DNA from: Comamonadaceae bacterium
GTDB taxonomy: Bacteria > Pseudomonadota > Gammaproteobacteria > Burkholderiales > Burkholderiaceae_C
DNA length: 64,000 bases
NCBI GenBank assembly: GCA_021299875.1
Contig: JAJTEW010000001.1
Location: 425,357-489,356 of the forward strand
Direction of reading: 5' to 3'
Below, piece by piece: positions 8,162 to 18,157 of the stretch. Below the pieces are notes generated by a model. That model saw only the letters and a list, made by a program, of their open reading frames with translations. It did not search any database and was not told where the DNA came from. The stretch's first letter is position 1. Every line of letters begins with the position of its first letter. The translations under genes were made by a program, and so were the position numbers.

Positions 8162-9373
8162 ATGAAAATCACTGCCGCCCGCGTCATCGTCTGCAGCCCC
8201 GGCCGCAACTTCGTCACCCTCAAAATCGAGACCGACCAAGGGGTGACCGGCATTGGCGATGCCACACTGAATGGCCGCGAATTGGCCGTGGTCAGTTACC
8301 TCGAAGACCATCTGATCCCCTGCCTGATCGGGCGTGACCCGCAACAGATCGAAGACATCTGGCAATACCTCTACAAAGGCGCCTACTGGCGGCGCGGCCC
8401 GGTCACCATGAGCGCGATTGCGGCCGTTGACACCGCCCTGTGGGACATCAAGGCCAAACTGGCGAACATGCCGCTGTACCAATTGCTGGGGGGACGAAGC
8501 CGCACCAGCATCATGGTGTATGGCCACGCCAACGGCCGCGACACCGCAGAAACGGTAGACGAAGTTTTGCGCCACAAAGAAGCCGGTTACTTGGCCATCC
8601 GAGCCCAAAGCGGCGTGCCGGGGCTGCACAAGGTGTATGGTGTGAGCGGCTCCAATCGCTTGTACGAACCGGCCGACGGCAACTTGCCCAGCGAACACGA
8701 CTGGAGCACCGAAAAGTATTTGCGCCACACCCCGGGCCTGTTTGAAGCGGTGCGCGAAGCCGTCGGCCCCGACATTCATTTGCTGCACGACGTGCACCAC
8801 CGCCTGACCCCCATCGAAGCGGCCCAACTGGGCAAGGCGCTGGAGCCGGTGCGCATGTTCTGGATGGAAGACCCAACCCCAGCCGAGAACCAGAATGCCT
8901 TTGAGTGGATACGCCACCACACCACCACGCCGATCGCGGTGGGCGAGGTGTTCAACAGCATCTGGGACTGCAAGACCCTGATCGAAAAACAGCTGATCGA
9001 CTACATCCGCACCACCGTGGTCCACGCGGGTGGCATCACCCACCTGCGGCGCATCGCCGACCTGGCCAGCCTGTACCAGGTGCGCACCGGCTGCCACGGC
9101 GCGACCGACCTGTCTCCCGTGTGCATGGGTGCGGCCCTGCACTTTGACACCTGGGTGCCCAACTTTGGCGTGCAAGAGTTCATGCCGCACAGCGAAGAAA
9201 TGTTGTCGGTCTTCCCGCACGACTACCACTTTGAGCGGGGCATGATGCACTGCGGCGAGTCACCCGGCCACGGGGTGGACATCGACGAAAAGCTGGCCGC
9301 CCAATACCCGTACCAGCGGGCTTATCTGCCGGTGAACCGGCTGCAGCATGATGGGACCTTGTGGAGTTGGTGA
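8162..9373 (+). CDS. manD: D-mannonate dehydratase, enolase superfamily (ManD)
   Basis: 403 residues, the standard length of ManD enzymes. The N-terminal capping domain (about 1-115) leads into a TIM barrel. Diagnostic segments are [10 protein letters not shown], the [19 protein letters not shown] strand bearing the metal-binding Asp and catalytic His, [12 protein letters not shown] (metal Glu), [12 protein letters not shown] (metal Glu), [15 protein letters not shown] and [14 protein letters not shown]. The reaction is dehydration of D-mannonate to 2-keto-3-deoxygluconate with Mg2+. It is not related to the classical UxuA. It closes the operon; no KDG kinase or KDPG aldolase gene follows, so those steps must be encoded elsewhere. 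Confidence 0.92.
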   Translation: MKITAARVIVCSPGRNFVTLKIETDQGVTGIGDATLNGRELAVVSYLEDHLIPCLIGRDPQQIEDIWQYLYKGAYWRRGPVTMSAIAAVDTALWDIKAKLANMPLYQLLGGRSRTSIMVYGHANGRDTAETVDEVLRHKEAGYLAIRAQSGVPGLHKVYGVSGSNRLYEPADGNLPSEHDWSTEKYLRHTPGLFEAVREAVGPDIHLLHDVHHRLTPIEAAQLGKALEPVRMFWMEDPTPAENQNAFEWIRHHTTTPIAVGEVFNSIWDCKTLIEKQLIDYIRTTVVHAGGITHLRRIADLASLYQVRTGCHGATDLSPVCMGAALHFDTWVPNFGVQEFMPHSEEMLSVFPHDYHFERGMMHCGESPGHGVDIDEKLAAQYPYQRAYLPVNRLQHDGTLWSW

Positions 9374-9376
9374 GGA

Positions 9377-10000
9377 TTACAACATCCGCCCCAAAGCCGC
9401 CTGCAAATGCTCTGAAGGCAAACGCTTGAAGCCCGAGCGGGCATAGCGCTGCAGACGACCTTGCATGAAAGCCACCAACACCGAGGCCGTCACTTGGGCC
9501 TCAGCGCTGGGGGTGGGTGTGTCGGCGTGTTTGAGGGATTGGCGCAGCTGCGCTTCGATCTTGTCAAACAACAAGTTGATGCGCTCTTGCAAACGGTCAT
9601 GTTCAAAAGCCAGGGCTTCGCCGTTCATGACGCGGCTCATACCGGGGTTTTTTTCGGCAAATTGCAGCAGCAGCGCAACGATGCGACCGGCTTGTTGCGG
9701 GCCAGCGGGATCACGGTCGGTCACTTGGCGGATCAAGCCCATGACGGACTGGTCCACAAAATCGATCAGCCCTTCAAACATTTGGGCCTTGCTGGCAAAG
9801 TGACGGTACAAAGCCGCTTCACTCACCCCAATTTTGGCGGCCAGGCCTGCGGTGGTGACGCGCTCAGCGCCCGGCTGCTCCAACATGGTGGCCAGGGTTT
9901 GCAAAATCTGCAAACGACGCTCACCCGGGCGCGGACGCTTGCGGGCGGGGGTGGCGTCTTCGTCGTTGTCGAGTTCAGGGGCTTCGGTTTTTTTTGGCAT
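9377..10000 (-). CDS. slmA: Nucleoid occlusion factor SlmA (TetR fold)
   Basis: 207 residues. The TetR-type helix-turn-helix lies at about 45-75 (GLAAKIGVSEAALYRHFASKAQMFEGLIDFV). SlmA-specific features are the start PKKTE..., RPRPGERRLQILQTLATMLE, and the C-terminal QGRLQRYARSGFKRLPSE. SlmA binds specific chromosomal sites and blocks FtsZ assembly over the nucleoid (family knowledge). It follows argB by 44 bases, the arrangement found in many betaproteobacteria, and converges with manD with only 3 bases between the stops. The gap to argB holds a GC-rich stem-loop (10022-10040). Confidence 0.88.
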   Translation of the reverse strand: MPKKTEAPELDNDEDATPARKRPRPGERRLQILQTLATMLEQPGAERVTTAGLAAKIGVSEAALYRHFASKAQMFEGLIDFVDQSVMGLIRQVTDRDPAGPQQAGRIVALLLQFAEKNPGMSRVMNGEALAFEHDRLQERINLLFDKIEAQLRQSLKHADTPTPSAEAQVTASVLVAFMQGRLQRYARSGFKRLPSEHLQAALGRML

Positions 10001-10021
10001 GTTGTGTGTCTTGAGGGTGGC

Positions 10022-10040
10022 GCTGCGCGTCGGGCGCAGC
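10022..10040 (-). promoter_or_regulatory. Stem-loop between argB and slmA
   Basis: GCTGCGC (10022-10028) pairs with GCGCAGC (10034-10040) around a 5-base loop. There is no T-run on the minus strand, so it may attenuate or stabilise the transcript rather than end it. Function is inferred from position only. Confidence 0.35.
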
Positions 10041-10044
10041 GGCT

Positions 10045-10944
10045 TTATCGGCTGCGGATCATGGTGCCAAAGGCTTGCTCAGAGAGCACCTCGAGCAGCA
10101 TGGCGTGGGGCACACGGCCATCGATGATGTGCACCGCGTTGACGCCGCTCTTGGCCGCATCAAGTGCGCCCGCGATTTTGGGGATCATGCCGCCGCTGAT
10201 GGTGCCATCGGCGCACAACTCGTCGATGCGGTGGGGGGTCAGCTCGGTCAGCAGCTGGCCATCTTTGTCGAGGACACCACGGATGTTGGTGAGCATGAGC
10301 AATTTTTCGGCTTGCAGCACGGTGGCCAGTTTGGCGGCCACCACGTCGGCATTGATGTTGTAGCTTTCGTTGTTGGCACCAAAACCAATCGGGCTGACCA
10401 CAGGGATGAAGGCATCGTCTTGCAGGCATTGCAAAATGGACGGGTCGATGCTTTCGATCTCACCGACCTGGCCCACGTCGTATGCTTTGCTGGGGTCTTG
10501 GGCGTCCACCAAGCGCAATTTTTTAGCACGAATCAAGCCACCATCGCGGCCCGTCAGGCCCACGGCTTTGCCGCCTGCGCGGTTGATCATGCCCACGATG
10601 TCTTGCTGCACTTCGCCGCCCAACACCCACTCCACGACTTCCATAGTTTCGGCATCGGTCACGCGCATGCCTTGAATGAATTCGCCGGTTTTACCCAGGC
10701 GCTTCAAGGCCGTTTCAATTTGCGGACCGCCGCCATGCACCACCACCGGGTTCATGCCCACCAGCTTGAGCAGCACCACGTCTTCAGCAAACGCTTGTTG
10801 CAGGGCCGGGTCGGTCATGGCGTTGCCGCCGTATTTGATGACCAGCGTCTTACCGTGGAACTTGCGGATGTAGGGCATGGCCTGAGCCAGGATCTGGGCT
10901 TGGTCTTGGGGCGACAAGGGGGCAGCAGCAGGGGCGTCGGTCAT
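10045..10944 (-). CDS. argB: Acetylglutamate kinase
   Basis: 299 residues of the amino-acid kinase family. It catalyses ATP-dependent phosphorylation of N-acetyl-L-glutamate, the second step of arginine synthesis. Visible motifs are [12 protein letters not shown] (phosphate-binding Lys), [18 protein letters not shown] (acetylglutamate binding), [31 protein letters not shown] and [20 protein letters not shown]. Length and order of motifs are normal. The neighbour slmA follows in the same direction; rfbD lies 63 bases upstream and ends towards it, so argB may be read from its own promoter in that gap. Confidence 0.95.
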   Translation of the reverse strand: MTDAPAAAPLSPQDQAQILAQAMPYIRKFHGKTLVIKYGGNAMTDPALQQAFAEDVVLLKLVGMNPVVVHGGGPQIETALKRLGKTGEFIQGMRVTDAETMEVVEWVLGGEVQQDIVGMINRAGGKAVGLTGRDGGLIRAKKLRLVDAQDPSKAYDVGQVGEIESIDPSILQCLQDDAFIPVVSPIGFGANNESYNINADVVAAKLATVLQAEKLLMLTNIRGVLDKDGQLLTELTPHRIDELCADGTISGGMIPKIAGALDAAKSGVNAVHIIDGRVPHAMLLEVLSEQAFGTMIRSR

Positions 10945-11007
10945 GTGGCGGTGCTCAACAAAAAAGGAATTCAGAATGGCTGGGATTGTGCCGCATGGCC
11001 TGGCCGC

Positions 11008-11904
11008 TCAGAGGGTCTCGCGCAGCATGCGGTCCACACCTGACTGCCAAGGCGGCAACACCAGACCCAAGGCTTGTTGCAGCTTGCGGGTGCTCAGGCG
11101 CGAGTTCAGGGGTCTGCGGGCGGGAGTGGGGAAGGCGCTGGTGGGCACAGGTGCGATCTCGCTCACTTTCAGGGCGTTCGCAGGCTGCAGTGCGCGGGCC
11201 TGGGCGATCACATGGCTGGCGTAGCCGTGCCAGCTGGTGACGCCCGAAGCCACCAGGTGGTAAATGCCGGACAAATCTGGAGCAGGCTTGACCGTGGCCT
11301 GGCGAATGGCGTGTGCGGTGACATCGGCGATCAGGTCCGCGCCTGTGGGTGCGCCGTGTTGGTCATCGATCACCGTGAGGCGTTCGCGCTCAGCGGCCAG
11401 ACGCAGCATGGTTTTGGCAAAGTTGCCGCCCCGCGCCGCATACACCCAGCTGGTGCGAAATACCAAGTGCTTGCAGCCACTGGCCACAATGTGCTGTTCG
11501 CCTTCAAGCTTGGTTTGACCGTACACACTCAATGGGCCTGTGGCGTCATCTTCTTGCCAAGGCTGTTCACCCTGACCGTTGAACACATAGTCGGTCGAGT
11601 AATGCACCAGCCAGGCCCCGATGTCGGCAGCGGCCTGTGCCAACGCGGCGGGGGCGGTGGCGTTGAGGCAACGGGCCAAGTCTGGCTCGGACTCGGCCTT
11701 GTCCACGGCCGTGTGGGCGGCCGCGTTGACGATGACAGCGGGACGCCAGTCGCGCACCGTTTGCGCCAGGCGCTCGGGCTGGCTCAAGTCGCCACACATG
11801 TCGGTGCTGTGCCGGTCCAGCGCCAACACCTCACCCAAAGGGGCCAAGCTGCGCTGCAGCTCCCAGCCCACTTGGCCATTTTTGCCCAGCAGCAAGATCT
11901 TCAT
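11008..11904 (-). CDS. rfbD: dTDP-4-dehydrorhamnose reductase
   Basis: 298 residues. An NAD(P)-binding Rossmann N-terminus ([18 protein letters not shown]-x2-G-x2-G type), [13 protein letters not shown], the YSTDYVFNG strand and the catalytic Y-x3-K in [10 protein letters not shown] identify RfbD/RmlD, which makes the last step of dTDP-L-rhamnose synthesis for O-antigen or exopolysaccharide. Its ATG overlaps the rfbB stop codon as ATGA, implying translational coupling. A longer in-frame N-terminus exists but begins inside rfbB and lacks family support. Confidence 0.93.
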   Translation of the reverse strand: MKILLLGKNGQVGWELQRSLAPLGEVLALDRHSTDMCGDLSQPERLAQTVRDWRPAVIVNAAAHTAVDKAESEPDLARCLNATAPAALAQAAADIGAWLVHYSTDYVFNGQGEQPWQEDDATGPLSVYGQTKLEGEQHIVASGCKHLVFRTSWVYAARGGNFAKTMLRLAAERERLTVIDDQHGAPTGADLIADVTAHAIRQATVKPAPDLSGIYHLVASGVTSWHGYASHVIAQARALQPANALKVSEIAPVPTSAFPTPARRPLNSRLSTRKLQQALGLVLPPWQSGVDRMLRETL

Positions 11905-12971
11905 GCTTGGCGCTCTGCATAGTTTTTGTTCAACCAATCGCGGTAAGCGCCGCTTTGGACGTGGCTCACCCAATCGGGGTTGGCCAAATACCATTCGACG
12001 GTTTTGCGGATGCCGGTCTCAAAGGTCTCGGCCGGCTTCCAGCCAAGTTCCGCTTCGAGCTTGCGCGCATCAATCGCATAGCGCCGGTCGTGCCCTGGGC
12101 GGTCGGTCACATAGGTGATTTGCTCTGAATAAGGCTTGCCGTCAGCGCGGGGGCGAAGTTCGTCGAGCAGCGCGCACACCGTTTGAACGATCTCGATGTT
12201 GGGCTTTTCGTTCCAGCCGCCCACGTTGTAGACCTCGCCCAAGCGCCCGGCTTGGAGCACACGGCGGATCGCACTGCAGTGGTCCTTCACATACAGCCAG
12301 TCGCGGATTTGCATGCCGTCGCCATACACCGGCAAGGGCTTGCCCGCCAGGGCATTGACGATCATCAGCGGGATGAGTTTTTCGGGGAAGTGGTAAGGCC
12401 CGTAGTTGTTGGAGCAGTTGGTGGTCAGCACCGGCAAGCCGTAGGTGTGGTGCCAGGCACGCACCAGGTGGTCGCTGGCCGCTTTGCTCGCGCTGTAAGG
12501 GCTGTTGGGCTCGTAGCGGTGTCTCTCGGTGAAAGCCGGTTCGGTTTTCGCCAAAGAGCCATACACCTCGTCGGTAGAAACGTGCAAAAAGCGAAATGCC
12601 GTTTGGTCGACCTCAGGCAAAGCGGCCCAATAACCGCGCACCGACTCCAGCAGACGGAAAGTGCCCACGATGTTGGTTTCGATGAAGTCACCCGGCCCGT
12701 GGATAGATCGGTCCACATGGCTTTCGGCGGCGAAGTTGACCACCGCGCGGGGCTGGTGCTCGGCCAGCAGGCGGCTGACCAGGGCGGCATCGCCAATGTC
12801 GCCTTGCACCAACAAGTGGCGTGCATCGCCTTGCAGGCTGGCCAGGGTTTCGGGGTTGCCCGCGTAGGTGAGCTTGTCCAGGTTAATGACAGGTTCATCA
12901 CTGGCGGCCAGCCAGTCGAGCACAAAATTGGCGCCGATAAAACCCGCGCCGCCGGTTACCAAAAGGGTCAT
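11901..12971 (-). CDS. rfbB: dTDP-glucose 4,6-dehydratase
   Basis: 356 residues of the extended SDR family. The N-terminus [17 protein letters not shown] carries G-x2-G-x2-[22 protein letters not shown] (Thr and Asp-Glu catalytic pair), [10 protein letters not shown] (Y-x3-K) and [14 protein letters not shown] are all RfbB signatures. It forms dTDP-4-keto-6-deoxyglucose from dTDP-glucose. It is the first gene of a two-gene rfbBD unit. rfbA and rfbC, normally adjacent, are not in the window. I chose the ATG at 12971 since it precedes the Rossmann motif directly. Confidence 0.94.
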   Translation of the reverse strand: MTLLVTGGAGFIGANFVLDWLAASDEPVINLDKLTYAGNPETLASLQGDARHLLVQGDIGDAALVSRLLAEHQPRAVVNFAAESHVDRSIHGPGDFIETNIVGTFRLLESVRGYWAALPEVDQTAFRFLHVSTDEVYGSLAKTEPAFTERHRYEPNSPYSASKAASDHLVRAWHHTYGLPVLTTNCSNNYGPYHFPEKLIPLMIVNALAGKPLPVYGDGMQIRDWLYVKDHCSAIRRVLQAGRLGEVYNVGGWNEKPNIEIVQTVCALLDELRPRADGKPYSEQITYVTDRPGHDRRYAIDARKLEAELGWKPAETFETGIRKTVEWYLANPDWVSHVQSGAYRDWLNKNYAERQA

Positions 12972-13117
12972 GACATCAATGGATTCGGGTGCAACAAGAG
13001 GCCGCACCAACTGCGTTCGATTTTAGAAGCATTGCGCGTCGACCCGCTGACACCTTGAATGGGCTGTTGCTGGACTCCAACCAGCGGTTAAAGTGGTGGC
13101 TTGTTCAGGAAATGACC

Positions 13118-13573
13118 ATGGCCACCTCAGACCCCTCTAAGCGCAAAACAGCCCAGCCCACACCAGCCCGAGACCCCTTCACACCACCTGCCCAGCAGGT
13201 GTGGCTGGCGGGTCTGGGGGCCATGGCCAAAGCCCAAGAACAAGGCAGCAAAGCCATAGAAGCCCTGCTGAACGACGGGCTGGCGTTTCAACGCAAAAGT
13301 CAGGCCGAGGCCCAGCAGCGCCTGCAAGAAGCCACCGAGCGGCTGAGCCACATGGCCAGCGATTTGGGCCAGCAGGCCACCGGGCGTGTGGACAAACTGG
13401 AGCACCTGTTTGAAGACCGTGTGGCCAAAGCCTTGCACCGCTTGGGCATGCCCTCGCTGTTGGACATTCAGATGTTGAACGAACGGGTGGCGCAACTGGA
13501 AGCGCAATTGGCTGGTTTGCAAAGCAGCCCCAGCTCTGCCGCAGCCAAAAAGCCCCGCAGCCGCTCGGCCTGA
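13118..13573 (+). CDS. Phasin-family polyhydroxyalkanoate granule-associated protein
   Basis: 151 residues. A Pro-rich N-terminus (about 1-30) is followed by the phasin-type amphipathic region QQVWLAGLGAMAKAQEQGSKAIEALLNDG, a long Glu/Gln-rich helix, and a coiled-coil-like C-terminus (ERVAQLEAQLAGLQ) ending in a short basic tail. This pattern is seen in PhaI/PhaF-type proteins that coat PHA granules. I prefer the ATG at 13118 because AGGA lies 7 bases ahead of it; an ATG two codons upstream is possible. The TetR gene follows after 23 bases and could be cotranscribed. Confidence 0.75.
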   Translation: MATSDPSKRKTAQPTPARDPFTPPAQQVWLAGLGAMAKAQEQGSKAIEALLNDGLAFQRKSQAEAQQRLQEATERLSHMASDLGQQATGRVDKLEHLFEDRVAKALHRLGMPSLLDIQMLNERVAQLEAQLAGLQSSPSSAAAKKPRSRSA

Positions 13574-13596
13574 GGCCATCACTGCTCAGCCCTGAC

Positions 13597-14277
13597 ATGG
13601 CCAAAAAAGCCCCCCGCCGAACCGCCGAACGCATTGCCGAGGTGACGCTGGAGCTGTTCAACCGTTTTGGCGAACCCAATGTGTCGACCACTTTGATTTC
13701 GGCAGAGTTGGGCATCAGCCCGGGCAACCTTTACTACCACTTTGCCTCCAAAGACGCCTTGGTCAACCACTTGTTTGACCAGTACGAAACCACCATGCTG
13801 GGTTTGCTGGAAGCAGCCCCAGATGTGAAGGATGTGGAAGACACCTGGTTCTTTTTGCATTCGCTGTTCGAGCAGGTCTGGAGCCACCGTTTTTTATACC
13901 GCGACCTGAACAATTTGCTGTCGGGCAACCGGCATCTTGAAACGCATTTTCATGCCATCTTGGAGCGCAAGACGCGGGCTTTTAGGCAAATGCTCGAGTC
14001 ATTGGCCGCAGCCGGCCTGATGCGTTTGAACCCTGACAACATCGAGACCTTGTCGGCCAGCATGTCGGTCATGGTCACGTATTGGCTGAGTTACGAGTAC
14101 GTGCGCAACCCGCGCCAAGCGATGGAGCCGGCCAGCGCGGGCTTGGCCCTGACCCGCGGTGCGCAGCATGTCTTGGCGCTGCTGACACCCCACATGGCCG
14201 ATACCGACTTGCAAAGCCATTTACAGGCCTTGACTGCGTCTTACAACACGCCCACTGCAGACCGATTGTTGGGGTAA
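13597..14277 (+). CDS. TetR/AcrR-family transcriptional regulator
   Basis: 226 residues. The helix-turn-helix is at about 10-58 ([50 protein letters not shown]). The C-terminal ligand domain (about 75-215) has a TetR_C pattern common in regulators near PHA and lipid genes. It follows the phasin gene by 23 bases, so control of PHA or fatty-acid metabolism is plausible but unproven. Its last 37 bases overlap the end of coaX on the opposite strand. Confidence 0.8.
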   Translation: MAKKAPRRTAERIAEVTLELFNRFGEPNVSTTLISAELGISPGNLYYHFASKDALVNHLFDQYETTMLGLLEAAPDVKDVEDTWFFLHSLFEQVWSHRFLYRDLNNLLSGNRHLETHFHAILERKTRAFRQMLESLAAAGLMRLNPDNIETLSASMSVMVTYWLSYEYVRNPRQAMEPASAGLALTRGAQHVLALLTPHMADTDLQSHLQALTASYNTPTADRLLG

Positions 14278-15035
14278 AAGCGCTGCGCGGCCAGCGCCAG
14301 CAGGCCATCAAAAATCAGGTTGTCCACCAATTCAAACTGCACCGACATGCTGGGCGCCATTTTCCAGCCCGCACCACCGGTCATGATGCACAGGGGCTCT
14401 TGCCCGGTGTGCTCGCCCAGGTGCTGGACCATGCGCTCGCATGCGCCCGCGATGGCATAGGTGCCACCGCTGGTCAAGGCGTCGCTGGTGTTGGTGGGAA
14501 AAGGTCTGACTTCGCCTGTCGGGACGTGCAAGCCGGCCGTGCCCGACTCCAAAGCGCGCAGCATGATGCCGTGGCCGGGCAAGATCAGCCCCCCCAGAAA
14601 CCGCCCCTCGGCGTCGATGGCCTCCACGGTGACCGCTGTGCCCACCATGACCACCACCAAAGGACGGGCCGAACCTTGTGCCAGCATGCGTTGCCTGGCC
14701 CCCACCATGGCCACCCAGCGGTCGGCCCCCAAACGTGAGGGGTGGTCGTAGCCGTTGGTCAGGCCCGCCTCTTGGGCGCTGGGCACGACCCATTGGGGGG
14801 TGAAATCCCAGATGTCCATTTGCTCTTGCACACGGCGCTTGATGGCATCACCCGCCACCACGCAGCCCAGCATCTGATCGGGTTTGGGCAATGCCGCCCA
14901 AGCGCCCTCGGACAATCGGTCGATGTTCTCCAGAAACTCCGCGCCTTGCGCCAGCAAGCGCCCTTGTGGGCTGGGTTGGTCGTAGAGCGCCCATTTCAGG
15001 CGCGTGTTGCCCACATCGATGGCTAAAAATGTCAT
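14241..15035 (-). CDS. coaX: Type III pantothenate kinase
   Basis: 264 residues of the ASKHA fold. It phosphorylates pantothenate in the first step of CoA synthesis. The N-terminal [13 protein letters not shown] is the phosphate-1 motif; [30 protein letters not shown] and [17 protein letters not shown] are CoaX landmarks, and [20 protein letters not shown] follows. It is slightly longer than many CoaX proteins (about 255). The 3' end runs 37 bases into the convergent TetR gene; no birA is seen next to it. Confidence 0.92.
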   Translation of the reverse strand: MTFLAIDVGNTRLKWALYDQPSPQGRLLAQGAEFLENIDRLSEGAWAALPKPDQMLGCVVAGDAIKRRVQEQMDIWDFTPQWVVPSAQEAGLTNGYDHPSRLGADRWVAMVGARQRMLAQGSARPLVVVMVGTAVTVEAIDAEGRFLGGLILPGHGIMLRALESGTAGLHVPTGEVRPFPTNTSDALTSGGTYAIAGACERMVQHLGEHTGQEPLCIMTGGAGWKMAPSMSVQFELVDNLIFDGLLALAAQRFYPNNRSAVGVL

Positions 15036-15085
15036 CTGCGGATGATAATGATTTTTGACAGTTGACTTGGCTGGTCACGCCGCCT

Positions 15086-16498
15086 TCACAACACCGGACG
15101 CACGACCGGCTGCACCGACTCATAGGCCCGCGCGGCGCGCAGCACCAGGGCATCGCCAAACATCGGGCCCACGATCTGCAGGCCCATGGGCAAGCCAGCT
15201 CGGGTCAAGCCACAGGGCACGGTGATGGCGGGCTGCTGGGTCAGGTTGAAGGGGTAGCTGAAGGGTGTCCAGCCCAGCATGCTGACCGGATCCATCGGCA
15301 CCGTGCCCGCAGGACGCGCTTCAAAGGCCGGAATCGACACCGAAGGTGTCACCAAAAGGTCGTAGCGCTGCATGAACTGGCGCATGTGGGAGCCCAGCAC
15401 GCCCCGGCGCTGGTGGAGCTGCTGGATCTGCTGCGCATTCAGTTGCGCGCCCAATTGGGCTTCGGCACGGAAGTCCGGGTCGGCCAGCGCCTGCTGCGCC
15501 GCACTCAGCCCCGACCACACCGTGTGGGCCCCCAGAAACCACAGACCGGTGGTGATGTCGAGCGGGTCTTCAAAGCCCGGGTCCACCTGCTCCACATGGG
15601 CGCCCAGCGCTTGCAGCATTTTCACCGCCTGATCGACCGCCGCAGCGATCTCAGGGTGCACGTTTTGGGCGTAACCCAAGGTGGGCGAGTACGCGATGCG
15701 CAGGCCCCGGATACCGTCTTCGAGCCCCACGTTGTAGTCGGTCGCATCGGGCGGCAGCGATGTCCAATCGCGGGCATCGGGCTTTTTGAGCACGTTCATC
15801 ATCATGGCCGCGTCGCGCACGCTCAGGGTGTGGGGACCCAGGTGCGCCACCGAGCCAAACGGTGACAAGGGGTAAGCAGGTACACGGCCAAAACTGGGCT
15901 TGAGGCCCACATTGCCACAAAACGCCGCCGGGATGCGCACGCTGCCCGCGCCATCCGTGCCCACGCTCAAGGGCCCCAGACCTGCGGCGACCGCTGCGGC
16001 CGTTCCGCCCGAGGAGCCGCCGGGGGTGTGGGCGAGGTTCCAAGGGTTGCGCGTGATGCCCGTGGCGGGTGAATTGGTCTCGCCCTTGCAGCCAAATTCG
16101 GGCGTGGTGGTTTTGCCCAGCAAGACCGCGCCCGCCTCGCGCAGACGTGCGGTGGCCGGTGCGTCCACCTCCCAATGCTGGTTCGGGTCGATCGTGCGGC
16201 TGCCGCGCAAGGTGGGCCAACCGCGGGTGAGGATCAGGTCCTTGATGCTGGTGGGCACGCCGTCGAGCTCGCCCACAGGCGCACCGGTGCTGCGGTGCGA
16301 TTGCCAGCGGGCTTCGCTTTCGCGGGCGCTGGCCAAGGCACTTGCGGCGTCCACCAGGCAAAAGGCATTGATCTGCGGGTTGACACGGTCGATGCGCGAG
16401 AGCACCGCTTGCGTGGCCTCCACCGGGCTGGCCTGGCCGCTGCGGTACAGCTGCAGCAATTCATGGGCGGTGCATTGGGTCAGGTCGGTGGTGCGCAT
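15086..16498 (-). CDS. Amidase, amidase-signature family
   Basis: 470 residues. The Ser-cisSer-Lys triad can be placed: Lys86 in TSIKDL, cis-Ser162 in TPGGSSGG, nucleophile Ser186 in GAGSVRIPA, with the usual 24-residue spacing between the two serines. Enzymes of this family hydrolyse carboxamides; substrate range varies from simple amides to peptide amides and cannot be read from sequence. It is the last gene of the transporter-peptidase operon and follows mlrC by 67 bases. I chose the ATG at 16498 with GGAG six bases upstream over a TTG four codons earlier. Confidence 0.88.
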   Translation of the reverse strand: MRTTDLTQCTAHELLQLYRSGQASPVEATQAVLSRIDRVNPQINAFCLVDAASALASARESEARWQSHRSTGAPVGELDGVPTSIKDLILTRGWPTLRGSRTIDPNQHWEVDAPATARLREAGAVLLGKTTTPEFGCKGETNSPATGITRNPWNLAHTPGGSSGGTAAAVAAGLGPLSVGTDGAGSVRIPAAFCGNVGLKPSFGRVPAYPLSPFGSVAHLGPHTLSVRDAAMMMNVLKKPDARDWTSLPPDATDYNVGLEDGIRGLRIAYSPTLGYAQNVHPEIAAAVDQAVKMLQALGAHVEQVDPGFEDPLDITTGLWFLGAHTVWSGLSAAQQALADPDFRAEAQLGAQLNAQQIQQLHQRRGVLGSHMRQFMQRYDLLVTPSVSIPAFEARPAGTVPMDPVSMLGWTPFSYPFNLTQQPAITVPCGLTRAGLPMGLQIVGPMFGDALVLRAARAYESVQPVVRPVL

Positions 16499-16565
16499 GC
16501 GGGTCTCCAATCGTGGGTGTTGAGCTCACGCCCAGCCCGTCAAAGCCGAGCTACAGGGTCAAGCT

Positions 16566-18065
16566 TCAGGGTCTGGTGCGGGTTTGGGGGCTGAGTTTTT
16601 TCCAAGGCAAATCGCCCGGGTCGGCGGCCATGGGGCCGGCCGCTTTGGCCACCAGCACACGGCTGGCAATGGGAGTGAAGTCGGCGCGAAAGTGGTTGGA
16701 GCTTTTGACCACCAAGAGCTTCATCTGCTCAGGTTGGATGCCCACAGCACGGAACAGTTCGCGGTCCAGCATCTGCATCTTGCCGCTGGCCACGGCGATC
16801 AGCACACCGTCGATTTCCAAACAGGCGCAAGGGCCGATATGGGCTTTCATGCCGGTCATCATCGGGCCTTTGAGCTCGCAATCATCCGGCCCCAAAGCCC
16901 GCACTTTAAAACGCCCCTGCAAGGGCAGGTCGCTGGACTCGCCAGTGAACGTGGGCACGGCCTTGCCCAAACCCAACTGCAGACTGGCCCCCACACCGGC
17001 TTCATGCGCCATGCGGGCAGCAGCGGGGTCATAAAGCAAGCCCAAAGCCACTTGGCCTGGCCAGCGCTGGCCAGCGCCTTGTTGCAGCAAGGCGTGCAGC
17101 ATGCCGGTGGTATTGCTGTCGCCACCTGCGCCGGGGTTGTCCTGGGTGTCGGCAATGACCACGGGCGGGCCAGACACCTCGGCGGTGGCCAGGGCTTGCG
17201 CCACCGCTTCGCGGGCGGGCAGCACATCGGGGCGCCATTGGCTGGGCTCGGCCACACGGTCAAACAAACGCTGCACGGCCGCTTCGGCTTGGGGGCCATG
17301 GCCCCAGACCACCGGGCCGCATTCGTCAAAGTCGGACGCCGGAAAACCCATGCAAAAACTCAGCATGCAGCCGGTCTGCGCTTCCAGCGCGATCATCTCG
17401 CCGTACAGGTCTTTGGCCGGGGCCATCCAGGTGCTTTGCGCGTTGAGCGGAATCAAAAAGGGCAAGCGACGCGCCTGCACAGGGCGCTTGGCCCCGGCAC
17501 GCAGGTGCTCGCGCAGCAAGAGGGCCGCGCGTTCGCCGGTCTCGGCCATGTCGATGTGCGGGTAGGTGCGGTATGCCACGAGACCATCGGACACGCGCAG
17601 CATGCGCTCGGTCACATTGGCGTGCAAGTCCAAGCTGGCCACGATGGGCAGTTTGGGGCCGACCACGGCGCGGACGCGAGCGATGAGTTCGCCTTCGCTG
17701 TCGTCGGCGTTTTCGGCCACAGCCGCACCGTGCAAGTCCAGGTACACGCCGTCCAGGCCCTGCACCAGGGCGGCGCGCACGTCGTCCAGGATGGCGCTGC
17801 AAATGCGCTCAAACGCATCCCGCGTGACATACGACGATGGCGTGGCCCCGGCCCAGGCCGAGGGCACCAGCTGCCAGCCTTCGCGCCGGGCCGCATCGAT
17901 GAACCCGCCCACCGGGATGTTCACCCCGGTCATTTTTTCCACCATGGCTTGCCCGCGCACATAGGCCGGAAAGGCCTCACCGGTCTGGAAGGCGGCCCAA
18001 TCGGCCAAGCTGGGGGCAAAGGTGTTGGTTTCGTGCTGGTAGCCAGCGATCAGGATACGGGTCAT
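16566..18065 (-). CDS. M81-family metallopeptidase (MlrC-like)
   Basis: 499 residues with the DUF1485 N-terminal and MlrC C-terminal regions. The start MTRILIAGYQHETNTFAP holds the first metal-binding segment. GVYLDLHGAAVAENADDSEGE and SLDLHANVTERM carry the Asp/His pairs, and TYPHIDMAETG the further His. VIADTQDNPGAGGDSNTTG opens the C-terminal domain. MlrC was first known from linearised microcystin degradation; most homologues sit, as here, beside peptide ABC transporters and amidases and probably hydrolyse small peptides or cyclic amides. A zinc-dependent hydrolase is well supported; the natural substrate is unknown. Confidence 0.87.
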   Translation of the reverse strand: MTRILIAGYQHETNTFAPSLADWAAFQTGEAFPAYVRGQAMVEKMTGVNIPVGGFIDAARREGWQLVPSAWAGATPSSYVTRDAFERICSAILDDVRAALVQGLDGVYLDLHGAAVAENADDSEGELIARVRAVVGPKLPIVASLDLHANVTERMLRVSDGLVAYRTYPHIDMAETGERAALLLREHLRAGAKRPVQARRLPFLIPLNAQSTWMAPAKDLYGEMIALEAQTGCMLSFCMGFPASDFDECGPVVWGHGPQAEAAVQRLFDRVAEPSQWRPDVLPAREAVAQALATAEVSGPPVVIADTQDNPGAGGDSNTTGMLHALLQQGAGQRWPGQVALGLLYDPAAARMAHEAGVGASLQLGLGKAVPTFTGESSDLPLQGRFKVRALGPDDCELKGPMMTGMKAHIGPCACLEIDGVLIAVASGKMQMLDRELFRAVGIQPEQMKLLVVKSSNHFRADFTPIASRVLVAKAAGPMAADPGDLPWKKLSPQTRTRP

Positions 18066-18157
18066 ACGTTGTCAAATCGTCTCGGGGCGCTCGGACGAGG
18101 AGTGAAGTTTGGAAGTGAAGGGTGGTGGATCGAAAGTGGAGACTGTGGGACGGACTA

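Noticed and set aside
7280..9250. 656-codon minus-strand open frame
   Set aside because: Shadow across the fructuronate reductase-like gene and manD; His/Gly/Val-rich with no domain.
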